64,000 nucleotides of DNA, from contig NC_073302.1 in NCBI RefSeq assembly GCF_027595985.1, positions 403,480,003 to 403,544,002 on the forward strand, read 5' to 3'. The notes beneath the pieces are model-generated. The model saw nothing but the letters and a program-made list of their open reading frames with translations, ran no database searches and had not been told where the DNA came from. The translations under genes and the position numbers were made by a program. This DNA comes from Sorex araneus. Taxonomy: Eukaryota; Chordata; Mammalia; Eulipotyphla; Soricidae. Positions 63,863 to 64,000 of this stretch are shown here, piece after piece (positions within the stretch are counted from its first letter, which is position 1; each line of letters begins with the position of its first letter).

Positions 63863-64000
63863 ACAAAAGAATTGAAACTAAAATAAATGACAAAATTCAA
63901 AAGTTACCTGTGTTCATATACCACCAGAAGCAAGAGGAGTAGCTAAGAAAGTTCTGGGTACACCTAGTCAAGTTTCTTCCTTATTTCTAACAATAACAGC

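Overview
The window is nuclear DNA from a mammal, almost certainly a shrew and most likely the common shrew (Sorex araneus). The main evidence is some 85 copies of the soricid tRNA-derived SINE, whose head reads 'ggctggagcgatagcacag', followed by a B-box 'ggttcgattcc' and a 'catatggtcc' middle. A second marker is an RTE-clade LINE of the kind I recall being described from common shrew (RTE1_Sar). There is no prokaryotic gene organisation, operon, CRISPR array or viral genome. Nearly every long open frame is a reading of a repeat.

Layout. 1-4.4 kb: unannotated DNA, a cyclophilin A (PPIA) processed pseudogene at about 1.8-2.6 kb, and an L1 3' end. 4.36-6.96 kb: a decayed, 5'-truncated RTE LINE on the minus strand, with recognisable endonuclease and reverse-transcriptase segments. 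7.2-12.3 kb: SINEs, a complete 385-bp L1-tailed retroposon with an exact 18-bp target duplication, an old minus-strand L1 split by a young SINE, and another L1 3' end. 13-31 kb: SINE-rich intergenic or intronic sequence with MIR, L2 and L1 fragments, a 169-bp TTCC microsatellite and a possible unidentified retrocopy. 32.3-41.7 kb: two solo LTRs of one family in opposite orientations, each with an exact 6-bp target duplication, plus an 821-bp L1-tailed retroposon. 42-47 kb: mostly unique AT-rich DNA and nested RTE-tailed SINEs. 47.3-53.5 kb: two old LTR-like copies in the same orientation, with an L1 3' end between them. 54-64 kb: more SINEs and two splice-flanked, frame-compatible open segments on the minus strand (58074-58186 and 60034-60081). 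These are the only candidates for exons of a living gene.

The most interesting biology is among the retroelements. One tRNA-derived head is joined to two different 3' ends. The common class ends in an A-rich tail, as expected for L1 mobilisation. A second class switches just after the B box to another body whose last ~65 bp match the 3' end of the RTE LINE in this same window. If that LINE arrived horizontally from a nematode-like source, as its reverse transcriptase suggests, a resident shrew SINE has captured the tail of an immigrant LINE. A further family joins a GC-rich or tandemly repeated head to the L1 3' end.

Limits: this was read by eye without database search. Boundaries of old SINEs are uncertain by 5-20 bp, and family names are from recognition rather than alignment.
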